Source: Alteribacter natronophilus (GTDB taxonomy: Bacteria > Bacillota > Bacilli > Bacillales > Salisediminibacteriaceae). Taken from it: 64,000 bases of DNA. Of the stretch, positions 50,262 through 58,946 are shown in pieces. The notes beneath the pieces are model-generated. The model had not been told where the DNA came from and did not search any database. It saw only the letters and a list, made by a program, of their open reading frames with translations. Both the position numbers and the translations under genes were made by a program. Position 1 is the stretch's first letter; every line of letters begins with the position of its first letter. The DNA lies in NCBI RefSeq assembly GCF_006007885.1, contig NZ_VCRO01000001.1, positions 1 through 64,000 of the forward strand, read 5' to 3'.

Positions 50262-50813
50262 ATGGAAAAGAAGATTATTGGAGGCGTATTTAAAGAAGAA
50301 CAGGAAGCGGTAGATGTTATTGAGCAGCTGGAGAAGGGCGGATTTTCCCGCGACGACATTTCCATCTTCGCAAAAGGGGACGATGCCGATAACATCGATG
50401 ACAAGACGGATGTCGATGTTACCGGTGACGATAATAAACGAGGCAAAAAAGCAGGTAAAGGTCTAGGGATCGGAGCCGGGTCCGGGGCCGTATTAGGCGG
50501 CGCAGCAGGACTGGCTTTACTGGCCATTCCGGGAGCCGGGCCGATTATGGCAGCCGGACCGATTGCCGGAGCCATTGAAGGCGGTGTGATCGGTGCCGGC
50601 GGTGGCGGCCTTGTAGGTGCTCTTACCGGAGCTGGAATTCCGGAGGATGAAGCCAAGGAGTACAACAGCTACGTCAATGACGGCTATATCGTCGTCCTCG
50701 TGGAAGCGAATCAGGAACAGCAGCCGGGCGTATATGACACGTTCCGTGAGCACAACACCGTAAACCGCCACATGTATCCTGACGAAGGTAACTCGGATCG
50801 TGCAGGAGTCTAA
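50262..50813 (+). CDS. General stress protein (YflT/GSP17M-like, with glycine-rich membrane-like centre)
   Basis: A 183-residue protein. The N-terminus KKIIGGVFKEEQEAVDVIEQL and GGFSRDDISIFAKGD match the YflT/general stress protein 17M domain; the centre is a glycine- and alanine-rich hydrophobic hairpin (about residues 65-130), and the C-terminus EDEAKEYNSYVNDGYIVVLVE is typical. The family is sigma-B controlled in B. subtilis, and a matching promoter lies upstream. AGGAGG precedes the ATG. Molecular function unknown. Confidence 0.8.
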   Translation: MEKKIIGGVFKEEQEAVDVIEQLEKGGFSRDDISIFAKGDDADNIDDKTDVDVTGDDNKRGKKAGKGLGIGAGSGAVLGGAAGLALLAIPGAGPIMAAGPIAGAIEGGVIGAGGGGLVGALTGAGIPEDEAKEYNSYVNDGYIVVLVEANQEQQPGVYDTFREHNTVNRHMYPDEGNSDRAGV

Positions 50814-50823
50814 TAATTTTTAG

Positions 50824-50853
50824 ACCAGAAGGCATTGCGCCTTCTGGTTTTTT
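50824..50853 (+). terminator. Terminator of the stress gene
   Basis: ACCAGAAGGC (50824-50833) pairs with GCCTTCTGGT (50839-50848), then T6. Confidence 0.92.
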
Positions 50854-50937
50854 CTGTTTCATGGACAATTTTAACAGTACAGTTGGAATCTTATGTTAAC
50901 GTAGTGGGAGAGAGTTTTTTTGGAGGGGGAAACCGGG

Positions 50938-51654
50938 GTGGAAAAAAAACAGTATGCAGGTCTGCTGGCGGTCATAACCGTGATAATCTTTGCTGTGTTT
51001 CTGTTCAGGGAGCCGGCACAAAGTGAGCAGGTTTCTGAAAGTGTTGATGAAAAGGAGCCCGCAGAGGAACACGATCAGAACCAGGAAGAGAGTGACGAGG
51101 AATTTGACTATATCGATTACCTGAACATAGAGGCGGAAAACAGAGCCTTAAAGGAACAACTCGAATGGATGGAAGAGGAACTTTTTATCACTAATTTTGA
51201 AAATATGAAACTGAGAATTAAAGGCGGGGTAGTTCAAGAGGATCTGCCGTACCCCGAAACGGCAGAAATACTGTATCAGGATGTTGAAGAAGAGAAATAT
51301 GTTCTCCTTTACAAAGACGAGAGAGGCTTTCACCTCATAGTTTCCCTTCTGGAGAACAGGATATGGGAATATTTTGGATTCTACGGTTTAAATACGGCCG
51401 AGGATTTTAACTGGAGCATTGGGGTTTCAAACCCGCATGGCTTTATTTCCGATCCAGACATTACTTCGGTACAGGTCTTAGAGGATGAAGAGGTATGGGA
51501 GTCAGAGATTATCACTGTTAATAAAGACTTGAGGGTCTGGTACAGCCTCGCTGATACCGACATGCCTACCAATTCGGACGAACCGGAAAATTTGCGAATT
51601 GAAGCTTTGGATGAAGCCGGGAACGTGATCTCGTCTGATTCTTTCAATTGGTAG
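50938..51654 (+). CDS. Membrane-anchored extracytoplasmic protein, unknown
   Basis: About 238 residues: one N-terminal membrane helix (YAGLLAVITVIIFAVFLF), a strongly acidic segment (about residues 28-65), a short coiled coil (NRALKEQLEWMEEELF) and a C-terminal beta-rich domain. No family recognised. GTG at 50938 with GGAGGGGG upstream; a TTG at 50920 is also in frame. Confidence 0.65.
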   Translation: MEKKQYAGLLAVITVIIFAVFLFREPAQSEQVSESVDEKEPAEEHDQNQEESDEEFDYIDYLNIEAENRALKEQLEWMEEELFITNFENMKLRIKGGVVQEDLPYPETAEILYQDVEEEKYVLLYKDERGFHLIVSLLENRIWEYFGFYGLNTAEDFNWSIGVSNPHGFISDPDITSVQVLEDEEVWESEIITVNKDLRVWYSLADTDMPTNSDEPENLRIEALDEAGNVISSDSFNW

Positions 51655-51748
51655 GGTGGGTGTATGATAGGGGACTTGTTAGATAAGAATAAACGCGGAG
51701 AAGGAAGAGTTATAAAAGGCGGAGTATCATCGAAGACTGCCTCTACAT

Positions 51749-51777
51749 AAAAAAAGGACCCACTTTACGGGTCCTTT
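51749..51777. terminator. Terminator, mainly for the PAS-STAS gene
   Basis: AAAGGACCC (51753-51761) pairs with GGGTCCTTT (51769-51777); on the minus strand seven U residues follow. Confidence 0.88.
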
Positions 51778-51789
51778 CAATGTTTAAAT

Positions 51790-52545
51790 TCACTTTTTCA
51801 ACCCCAGGTAGGAAAGGGCGTCTTTTACTGTAGCCATTGGCGGGTTAGCGGTAAAATCGAGATTGAGTTTTGCAGCTACCATTGCTGAGTCAGGCCGCAA
51901 GCCGGTCATAATGGATCGCACCCCGAGAAGAGATAAAACGTTATTTATTGTAAAAAGATAATCTGCTACGAGGTTATCTATGCTGTATATACCTGAGAAA
52001 TCAATAATCAGACAGCTTATCTTCTGATTCTTTACTTTTTCCGGTATGCTCTGCAGAAGCTGTTCTGCTCTCTGCTCATCAAAATGACCGACTAATGGGA
52101 GAACTGCCAGCTCGCTGTCCAGAGGAACGAGAGTGGCAGACAATTCATTTACTTGTGCCCTCATCTCTAACTGCTTCTGCTCTGCTTTTCTCCGATCCGT
52201 TATATCTTTTACATAAGTCTGAATCGCCTTCTTGCCCTCAACTACTATAGGATGACAGTACAGTTCAACATCGACTGGCGTTCCATCCATTTTAAATATC
52301 GTTTCTTCAATAACTTCGGCCGGCCGTCCGTACGCACCATGTATTCTCTTTTTTATGGCTGCTTTGGATGTTTCCTTAAATATATCTAACGGGCTGGCCC
52401 CTATAACGTCGTTTTTACTTGCGCCAAAAAAATTTTCAGCTGCCTCGTTTATATACATGATTTTAAAATCAGTGTGGATAATGAGCGGGTCCAGAGAGTA
52501 TTCCATGACTTCGAGGTAATTAATTTCTGAAATGATATCCTTCAA
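51790..52545 (-). CDS. PAS-STAS signalling protein
   Basis: About 251 residues: an N-terminal PAS domain (IIHTDFKIMYINEAAENFFG, YVKDITDRRKAEQKQ), a short coiled coil, then a STAS domain (ELAVLPLVGHFDEQRAEQLL, IIDFSGIYSID, MTGLRPDSAMVAAKL). The layout is that of stressosome RsbR paralogues with a ligand-sensing N-terminus. The loop position is Ser (DFSGI). TTG start at 52545 after GAGGGAGTG. A second STAS protein in the window (24.6 kb) shares the LPLVG motif. Confidence 0.82.
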   Translation of the reverse strand: MKDIISEINYLEVMEYSLDPLIIHTDFKIMYINEAAENFFGASKNDVIGASPLDIFKETSKAAIKKRIHGAYGRPAEVIEETIFKMDGTPVDVELYCHPIVVEGKKAIQTYVKDITDRRKAEQKQLEMRAQVNELSATLVPLDSELAVLPLVGHFDEQRAEQLLQSIPEKVKNQKISCLIIDFSGIYSIDNLVADYLFTINNVLSLLGVRSIMTGLRPDSAMVAAKLNLDFTANPPMATVKDALSYLGLKK

Positions 52546-52668
52546 TATGTTCACTCCCTCATATACAAAAAAACAAATCAAAAAAGGGTAACTTTAATGA
52601 ATCTATTCATTATAACAGACATCATTTGGTATGAGACCGATTTTATCCAGATTCATTCCAGTTCCTAA

Positions 52669-52854
52669 ACGGGACGTAAAGGGTCTTATGAGGCAGAGTG
52701 CCATGCAAAGAAGTTTTTGAAAGAAAGTAGATCCATATATTACCGGTTCAAAAAACCGGATGCAGCTGAACGTACGGACCTAATAGAAGACGAATTTATT
52801 ACTCAAAAAGGCACTTATGAAAGCGCTTGCTTTTTGGTGGATCTTCAATTATGA
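52669..52854 (+). pseudogene. Unknown gene fragment
   Basis: About 60 codons of protein-like sequence without a start: KGSYEAECHAKKFLKESRSI, then YYRFKKPDAAERTDL, then FITQKGTYESACFLVDLQL. KG-S/T-YE-A/S recurs twice, 40 residues apart. Blocked upstream by a TAA. I do not recognise it; it may be the tail of a decayed gene. The rest of this spacer holds operators (see below). Confidence 0.25.
52818..52831 (+). promoter_or_regulatory. CcpA cre site
   Basis: TGAAAGCGCTTGCT matches the cre consensus closely and lies about 100 bp before the LacI-type gene. Confidence 0.55.
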
Positions 52855-52857
52855 TTT

Positions 52858-52905
52858 GATTAAACGATTAACCAATTGAATTTTTAAGTGGTTAAACGAT
52901 TAACC
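52858..52905 (+). promoter_or_regulatory. Two LacI-type operators
   Basis: GATTAAACGATTAACC (52858-52873) and GGTTAAACGATTAACC (52890-52905), both with a central CG as usual for LacI-family sites, 32 bp apart (about three helix turns). They lie just before the LacI-type gene, so autoregulation is likely. Confidence 0.72.
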
Positions 52906-52932
52906 GATAACTGAATGAAGTGGCGTGAGGAA

Positions 52933-53934
52933 ATGAAGAGAGTGAGAATCAGGGACGTGGCAGAGAGGTGTGAAGTGTCGACAGCGACAGTGTCGAACGT
53001 GATGAACAACAAGGGGCGTGTGTCCCCTGAAACGGCGGAGCGAGTGCGGGCTTCCATTAAAGAGATGGGATTTTCGCCCAGTCAGTCTGCCCGGAGTCTT
53101 AAGACGGACCGGACGCACCTGATTGCGGTGATCGTCCCTTTTCTTGAGAAAGGGAAGCTCCACGACAATCCGTTTTACTGGAACCTGGTATCGGGGGTTG
53201 AAGCCGGTGCCCGGTCGAGAAAACTGAACGTTCTTCTGACCGGTGTTGACGAGGAAACCGAGACGTTTTCGTTTATAACGGAGCGGCAGCTGGACGGGGT
53301 CATTGTCGTGGGGACACACGAAGGATCCCGGACGATGGAAGAGGTGCTGGCAAGAAAAGTGCCGACTGTTTTTATGGACAGCTTTATTCAGAGCGCCCAT
53401 GTCTCCCGCGTGACGATTGACGACGAAAAAGGCGGCTGGCTTGGAGCCGGGCATCTTCTCGATCTGGGTCACGAGAAGGTGGCGGTTGTGACAGGCAAGC
53501 TTGAAGGGAACGGGGTGAGCCGTGAACGTCTCCGGGGAGTAAAGCGGGCGTTTATGGAAAGGAAGGTGCCGTTTCCTGACGACCTGATAATTGAACGGCC
53601 GGTGAACATGGCACATGCAAGAAGTCTTGCAAAAGAACTGAAGGAAAGCGGTGCGACGGCTGTTTTTTCCTTTTCCGATGTGGCAGCCATGGGGCTTCTG
53701 AAAGGCTTTGCCGAGTGCGGGGTTTCCGTGCCCGGGGAGATCTCGATTGTCGGGTACGACAATCTGTTTTTTTCCGATTACACGCACCCCTCGCTCACGA
53801 CAGTGGCGCAGGATGTGGAGGAAAAAGGGCAAATTGCCGTGGATCTGCTTTTTGACCAGATCGAAGGCAGACCGAGCAGTAAAACCGTGCTGGATGTGAA
53901 GTTGATTGAGCGGGAAAGTACCGCAGAAAGATAA
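52933..53934 (+). CDS. LacI-family transcriptional regulator
   Basis: About 333 residues. The N-terminal HTH is RIRDVAERCEVSTATVSNVMNNKGRVSPET; a Peripla_BP-like sugar-sensing domain follows (HLIAVIVPFLEK, GYDNLFFSDYTHPSLTTVAQ). It probably senses a sugar imported with the binding protein encoded next. The start could be ATG 52915, ATG 52933 or GTG 52942; homology favours the later ones. Two operators and a cre site lie upstream. Confidence 0.88.
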   Translation: MKRVRIRDVAERCEVSTATVSNVMNNKGRVSPETAERVRASIKEMGFSPSQSARSLKTDRTHLIAVIVPFLEKGKLHDNPFYWNLVSGVEAGARSRKLNVLLTGVDEETETFSFITERQLDGVIVVGTHEGSRTMEEVLARKVPTVFMDSFIQSAHVSRVTIDDEKGGWLGAGHLLDLGHEKVAVVTGKLEGNGVSRERLRGVKRAFMERKVPFPDDLIIERPVNMAHARSLAKELKESGATAVFSFSDVAAMGLLKGFAECGVSVPGEISIVGYDNLFFSDYTHPSLTTVAQDVEEKGQIAVDLLFDQIEGRPSSKTVLDVKLIERESTAER

Positions 53935-53953
53935 ACTACAGGGGGATGGGAAT

Positions 53954-55207
53954 ATGAAACGGAACTGGCGTTATTTACTGGGTGCAGCAGGGGTAATGGT
54001 ATTGGCAGGCTGCGGCGGTGAAGATGCAGAGGAAGCGGGTGCAGGAACTGATCAGGACGGGGAGCCTGAAGTGCTGAAAGTCTGGGCTAATGATGAAGAG
54101 AACCAGCTTGAGGCCATTGAGGCACTGACGGAAAGATTTACGGAGGAGCATGGAATCGAAGTGGAAGTGACGCCTTTCGGTATGCTTGACCAGACGGAGG
54201 CGATTTCCCTTGATGGACCGTCCGGGCAGGGTCCGGACCTGTTTTTCCAGCCGGGCGTTGGTGATCTTGCGCTTCAGGGGCTTGTCCGCCCAGTAGAGGT
54301 GGATGAAAGTGAACTGGGGCAGTATACCGACAGCGCGCTTGAAGCTCTCAGCTATGAGGGAGAGCTTTACGGGCTGCCAATGGTAGTGGAAACGTACGCC
54401 ATGTATTACAATACCGATCTGGTGGACGATGCGCCGGGGACTGTGGAGGAACTGGAACAGCTGGGGGCGGACTTAACCGATCCCGGGCAGGATGAGTACG
54501 GCTTTCTGATGCGTGGTACGGACTTTTACTTTGCCTATGCGTTTCTTGGCGGGTACGGCGGTTATGTGTTCGGTCAGGATGAGGATGGTGTTTTTGATGT
54601 AACCGATATCGGCCTCGATACTGACGGTGCCATCGCCGGGGCGGAGCGGATTCAGTCCTGGTACGACGAAGGGTATCTGCCTCAGGGTGTGGACGGTGAC
54701 ATCATCTCCGGTCTGTTTATGGACGGGAACGTTGGAGCTGTGGTGGATGGCCCCTGGGCGCTGTCCGATTACTCCCGGGCTCTTGGTGACAGTCTTGCTG
54801 TAGCTCCGCTTCCGGCACTTGAGACGGGTGAACATCCGAGCTCGTTTATCGGAGTGAAGGGGTGGATGCTTTCGGAGTACACGGAGCACCCGGAGTGGGC
54901 TTCTGAACTCGCCCTTTTTCTGACGAGCGAGGAATCGGCGATGTACTATTACGAGCAGACAGGGGAAATGCCGCCGCATCCTTCTCTTCTCGAAGATCCT
55001 GAGATTGCCGAAGATCCCCTTGTAGTTGGTTTTGCCGAGCAGATTGAACACGGCGAGCCGATGCCGAATACAGCGGAACTGTCCCACGTCTGGGATCCGA
55101 TGGCGGATGCTCTTGAGTTTATCTCCCGTGGAGACGATGTGCGCGAAGTGCTGGAAGAAGCAGTCGAGCAGATTGATTCAGATATCCGGCTTGCGCGCGG
55201 GGAGTAA
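53954..55207 (+). CDS. Sugar ABC transporter substrate-binding lipoprotein (MalE-like)
   Basis: A 417-residue extracellular binding protein. Lipobox LAGC at about residue 17-20, acidic linker, then the SBP_bac_1 domain (LKVWANDEENQLEAIEALTERF, GPDLFFQPGVGDLALQGLV, GELYGLPMVVETYAMYYN, GPWALSDYSRAL), a pattern typical of maltose/maltodextrin binders. It follows the LacI-type gene by 19 bp with GGGGGATGGG at its start. No permease or ATPase gene follows, which is unusual. Confidence 0.88.
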   Translation: MKRNWRYLLGAAGVMVLAGCGGEDAEEAGAGTDQDGEPEVLKVWANDEENQLEAIEALTERFTEEHGIEVEVTPFGMLDQTEAISLDGPSGQGPDLFFQPGVGDLALQGLVRPVEVDESELGQYTDSALEALSYEGELYGLPMVVETYAMYYNTDLVDDAPGTVEELEQLGADLTDPGQDEYGFLMRGTDFYFAYAFLGGYGGYVFGQDEDGVFDVTDIGLDTDGAIAGAERIQSWYDEGYLPQGVDGDIISGLFMDGNVGAVVDGPWALSDYSRALGDSLAVAPLPALETGEHPSSFIGVKGWMLSEYTEHPEWASELALFLTSEESAMYYYEQTGEMPPHPSLLEDPEIAEDPLVVGFAEQIEHGEPMPNTAELSHVWDPMADALEFISRGDDVREVLEEAVEQIDSDIRLARGE

Positions 55208-55397
55208 GGCAGGCAGTGGTTGAATCAAAAATAGGATTAACATGCCCCGGTACAGCTGTGCAGGGGCTTTGCTGTGTCCCGCCCGGCTGTTTTGATGCTG
55301 CAGCCGGGAGAGGTCTTGTTTGGGAAAAATAACTTGTATTGTGCTGTCTCTGGTATAATGGCATCAGAATTTAAAAAAGGAACGGGGGGATGGCGGA

Positions 55398-55664
55398 ATG
55401 ACGATCGTGATGGCGGTTGTTATTGCGGTGGCGTTTCTTGCGGCGATGATCGGACTCTCGAATCTGCTGAAATCGAAGCTCGGGTTTACGGAGCCGGGTG
55501 CGTGGCTTTTGACGGTTGTACCGGTGGCGCTCGGGTACACCGTTTTTCTAGTGTGGGACAGTGCGCCGATGCACCGTTGGCTCATTGCAGCAGCGGTTTA
55601 TGCAGTGATTGGCATGAAGCTGACACAGCTGATGAAGGAGAGAAGAGAAGCGGGTGAGGGCTGA
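55398..55664 (+). CDS. Small three-helix membrane protein, paralogue of the one at 57.29 kb
   Basis: An 88-residue protein with membrane segments VMAVVIAVAFLAAMIGL, AWLLTVVPVALGYTVFLVW and WLIAAAVYAVIGMKL. It aligns along its length with the 84-residue protein at 57286-57540 (K-K/F-G-L/F, V-PV----YTV-L, W---A--Y--I-M). ATG after a GGGGGGATGGCG site. Family unknown. Confidence 0.65.
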   Translation: MTIVMAVVIAVAFLAAMIGLSNLLKSKLGFTEPGAWLLTVVPVALGYTVFLVWDSAPMHRWLIAAAVYAVIGMKLTQLMKERREAGEG

Positions 55665-55737
55665 TTCCCGAGCTGCGGCAGTCTGAGATAAACGGATGTT
55701 CAACTTCCTGCCTGTACTCTGAAGAGCCTGTTTTTAA

Positions 55738-55989
55738 CTAGGCAGGTGCTCGAAAAGCATGGTACTTTAAGATTAGAAGGAACATAAACAAGCCAAAAGG
55801 AACCATAGAAAGAACGCCAATATTAAAGAAGGCGAATGTAAGCAGGATAATTCCGGAAAAAAGAAAAAGGATATCAGTTTTCATTCGTTGTCTGCCTGCA
55901 GTACCTCTAATCCAGTCCAATAACATAAGCAGGGTATAAAAAATAAAAAGAATCGTCATTCCCAGTAAGGATATCAGGTACATTTCCAT
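55738..55989 (-). CDS. Small membrane protein, unknown
   Basis: An 83-residue protein with three hydrophobic segments (LISLLGMTILFIFYTLLMLL, ILFLFSGIILLTFAFFNIGVL, MVPFGLFMFLLILKYHAF). ATG at 55989 behind GGTGGGGTG. No family recognised. Confidence 0.58.
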   Translation of the reverse strand: MEMYLISLLGMTILFIFYTLLMLLDWIRGTAGRQRMKTDILFLFSGIILLTFAFFNIGVLSMVPFGLFMFLLILKYHAFRAPA

Positions 55990-56166
55990 TTTGTTTTCAC
56001 CCCACCTGTTTTCAATACCTTTTACGGTTGGCAGTGCTTAAAGTTTCGCTTTTTTCTAAATCAGATCAGCCCATGAGACAGTAATTGTGAGATGTGAAGG
56101 TAAGGTGCGGGATTAGCACTACTGAGTATGCTCTTACGCAGAAGATGCTGCGAAAAATCATCCCCC

Positions 56167-57075
56167 TCAGTACACTGACGTCAGCCAGTTATAGCGGTCG
56201 GGCTCCTTGCCGTGAACGATGTTCATGTAACGGTTCTGGAGGTAGGCTGTAACTGGTCCTGTTTTTCCTGATCCGACCTGTCGGAAATCGGTGTTTACAA
56301 CGGATACAATCTGAATGGCGGTTCCTGTTAGGAAAACCTCATCGGCAGTATAGAGGGCGGTTTTTGGCAGGGTGGTAATCTCCCAGGTCAGCCCGGGATC
56401 ATCCTCTGCCAGGGTGAGCACGGTGCTGCGGGTAATGCCGGGAAATATATCGTCGGATGCCTGAGGTGTCAGAATCTGATTGCCTCTTACTATAAACAGG
56501 TTGCTGGTGCTCGCTTCGCAGAGGTTTCCGTCGCCGGTGAGAAGAATCGCTTCATCCGCACCCGAACGCACTGCATCGGAGTAGGCGAGAGCGGAGTTCA
56601 TGTATCCGGCAGAGGTTTTCAGCTGCGGAGGAATGGTGTTCGTCCTTATTCTGATCCATGATGACGTGAGGGTTTTCAGTTCGTTAAAAGCATAAATACC
56701 GGGCTCCACAAGGGCGATGGACAACCCATACTGCTCGTTTACAAGGGACGGGCGCAGGGATTCCTGATCGATGAAGGCAAAAGGGCGGATATAGATGTTT
56801 CGTTTTACGTTATTGATCTTCAGCAGCTCCACTGTAATTTCGGAAAGCTGACTCGCCGTATAGGGAATCTCGATGGACAGGGCGCGGCATCCCTCCAGGA
56901 GACGCTCGTAATGGGTCCCGAGCCGGAACACATACAGCTGCTGATGATCCGGGTTCCAGTAACCGCGGATGCCTTCAATCACACCAAGCCCGTAGTTCAG
57001 CGCTTTGTTTCTGATCGGCACGAGCGCGTCTTCGTCCAGAATAAATCTGCCATTCATGAAGGTGTACATGGCCAC
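56167..57075 (-). CDS. ilvE: Class IV aminotransferase, branched-chain amino acid aminotransferase-like
   Basis: A 302-residue PLP enzyme. Fold type IV motifs: NKALNYGLGVIEGIRGYW at the N-terminus, IRPFAFIDQESL, the PLP-Lys segment PPQLKTSAGYMNSALAYSDA, DEAILLTGDGNLCEASTSNLF, and PGITRSTVL. It matches IlvE in length and motif order; D-amino acid or 4-amino-4-deoxychorismate activity is less likely but possible. GTG start at 57075 behind GAGGAG. Stands alone. Confidence 0.82.
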   Translation of the reverse strand: MAMYTFMNGRFILDEDALVPIRNKALNYGLGVIEGIRGYWNPDHQQLYVFRLGTHYERLLEGCRALSIEIPYTASQLSEITVELLKINNVKRNIYIRPFAFIDQESLRPSLVNEQYGLSIALVEPGIYAFNELKTLTSSWIRIRTNTIPPQLKTSAGYMNSALAYSDAVRSGADEAILLTGDGNLCEASTSNLFIVRGNQILTPQASDDIFPGITRSTVLTLAEDDPGLTWEITTLPKTALYTADEVFLTGTAIQIVSVVNTDFRQVGSGKTGPVTAYLQNRYMNIVHGKEPDRYNWLTSVY

Positions 57076-57285
57076 GGACCACTCCTCGTTTGAAGGTATT
57101 ACTTATAGGTATGAATAAAAAAGTGTTATATTTATCCTCTCTCTGGACAGAAGAGGTGTTTTTGCAGGTGCCTGATTCAGCCGCACAGCCTGCTGTGGTA
57201 AAATAGAAAAAGAGTGTTAATAACCCCGGTCTTCTGCAGTCTGTGCAGAGGATCTTATTTGGTTATAAAAAAGGATGTGACAGAT

Positions 57286-57540
57286 ATGGAAGCGATCTTA
57301 CTTCTGGTGATTGCCGTGATGCTCGTGGTACTGGCGGTAAAAGCGGGGAAAAAGATGCGGGCAAAGTTCGGGCTTTCGATTGATGAGTTCTGGTTGATGA
57401 TTGTAACACCGGTGGTTGTGGTGTACACGGTGGTGCTGGCCATTGAAGGGGCGTCGATGCTTCAGTGGTTCTTCGTGGCGAGTATTTATCTGCTGATTGT
57501 GATGACGGTGGTGCGGGTGTACCGGAAGCGGATGGCGTAG
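57286..57540 (+). CDS. Small three-helix membrane protein, paralogue of the one at 55.40 kb
   Basis: An 84-residue protein (membrane segments LLLVIAVMLVVLAV, FWLMIVTPVVVVYTVVLAI, LQWFFVASIYLLIVMTVV) with a basic C-terminus. It is colinear with the protein at 55398-55664. ATG at 57286 behind AAAGGATGTGAC. Function unknown. Confidence 0.65.
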   Translation: MEAILLLVIAVMLVVLAVKAGKKMRAKFGLSIDEFWLMIVTPVVVVYTVVLAIEGASMLQWFFVASIYLLIVMTVVRVYRKRMA

Positions 57541-57668
57541 AAGTATAAAAAGCAGTGGCTGATTTACGGATTTCTGTGAGGGGCAAAGCCAGGTAACACA
57601 GAACCACAATTACAAGCTGAACGCACACAGCTTTCACTATAATAAGTACACAAATGACTCACAGTGGA

Positions 57669-57700
57669 AAAGGTACGAAGAACATGTTCTTCGTACCTTT
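57669..57700. terminator. Perfect 32-bp palindrome, probable bidirectional terminator
   Basis: AAAGGTACGAAGAACA (57669-57684) is followed directly by its exact complement (57685-57700). It lies between convergent small genes. Unlike a normal terminator it has no unpaired loop bases beyond those forced by folding. Confidence 0.6.
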
Positions 57701-57748
57701 AACATTAAAATATGCTTGTTGAACTAACGCTCTCCGTTAGTGAATAAA

Positions 57749-58285
57749 TTAATAGACCGATAACCATATATTCGCGACGGTATTATTATCCTTACTCCAT
57801 ATAGTAAGTTTATATTTATTATTCCTGTCGACGTAAACCCTAGCCTTTCCCAAGCCCATTTCACGATACGAATAATAATTATCACCATAGATTAGTTTTG
57901 CTTTTTCTAGAGTGTCCCCTATTTTCAACACAGAGGAAGGTTCAATGGGCATTGCCGCAGTAGACAATGAAACAATCTTATTCTCTCCGTCTGTACTTAC
58001 AAACAAGTCTCCATAGTCATAAGAATATCCACCATTATTTTCCCTTTTCTCATAAGAGCCATATTTACTCATATCATCATTCGTTAGTGTTTCATTTAAG
58101 CGATACTCCCCGATAGATACATATTCCAAATTTGTGGAAGAGACGAAGTAATGATTGGTTGCTGCTATCCACCAACCAACTAAAAGAACAAGAGGGCATA
58201 AGATAAAAATGGCACCTGTAAGTTTTGAACGATTGTATAGAAAAGAGCCTATTATAATATATATAATAACTCCTATTAACAACAA
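57749..58285 (-). CDS. Membrane-anchored protein, unknown, AT-rich
   Basis: About 178 residues: two N-terminal membrane segments (LLIGVIIYIIIGSFL, GAIFILCPLVLLVGWWIAA) and an extracytoplasmic beta-rich domain (GEYRLNETLTNDD, SSVLKIGDTLEKAKLIYGDNYY). AT-rich compared with its surroundings. The TTG at 58285 is 15 bp from GGAGGTGG; an ATT at 58291 in frame is better spaced. No family recognised. Confidence 0.6.
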   Translation of the reverse strand: MLLIGVIIYIIIGSFLYNRSKLTGAIFILCPLVLLVGWWIAATNHYFVSSTNLEYVSIGEYRLNETLTNDDMSKYGSYEKRENNGGYSYDYGDLFVSTDGENKIVSLSTAAMPIEPSSVLKIGDTLEKAKLIYGDNYYSYREMGLGKARVYVDRNNKYKLTIWSKDNNTVANIWLSVY

Positions 58286-58454
58286 AATAATATTAAGCCA
58301 CCTCCAAAATGTTTATTGATATTTAATTAGCTTGTTCCGTTCTTCTCCCCGTTAGCGACACAACGGAATCGACAGCCGGTTCCACTAAATCTTCCCGTAA
58401 ACCCGTTATTGCAACAAAAATCAGCTTCTATCAGCTGGTTTAATTGAGGGTTTA

Positions 58455-58946
58455 TTACCCTTGTCCTGAAGCATGTTCAAGTATTTCCTGGTACAGTTCG
58501 TTCCAGTTTTGATAGTATACCGTTACTTCACTTGGATTTATAAGAATTCTTTCTTCTGACTCATACTTGGCTTTAAAGTCATGTAATTGGTCAATGTTCA
58601 TACGATAAAAAACCTGATAGCCTACTTTAGGATAAGGACTATTTTCATCCCAGTTCGGGTTTTCACTATGATCAACAATAATATAACCTAATAGAGAGCA
58701 GCTTCCTGTAACATACCCTTCTTCATATGCTTCACGCTTTAAACATTCATCAGGATTTTCTCCATACTCAATATGACCACCTGGGAAATCCCAGCCTCTA
58801 TGGTTTAGTTTGACTAATAATAGATTTTTATCCTTAAAACAAAAACCATGAACACTTGTGATCAGTTCTCCTGGTGGGAGTTGATTATCATGTTTCCAGG
58901 TTAATTTTACTTCTGCTTCTCCCCATTTCACATATTTTGAAATCAT
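58455..58946 (-). CDS. NUDIX hydrolase
   Basis: A 163-residue protein with an intact NUDIX box (GGHIEYGENPDECLKREAYEEGYVTG, about residues 56-81), preceded by LLLVKLNHRGWDFPGG. It hydrolyses a nucleoside diphosphate-linked substrate that cannot be named. ATG at 58946 behind AAAGGGGGG. AT-rich, next to another AT-rich gene, so both may be acquired. Confidence 0.83.
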   Translation of the reverse strand: MISKYVKWGEAEVKLTWKHDNQLPPGELITSVHGFCFKDKNLLLVKLNHRGWDFPGGHIEYGENPDECLKREAYEEGYVTGSCSLLGYIIVDHSENPNWDENSPYPKVGYQVFYRMNIDQLHDFKAKYESEERILINPSEVTVYYQNWNELYQEILEHASGQG

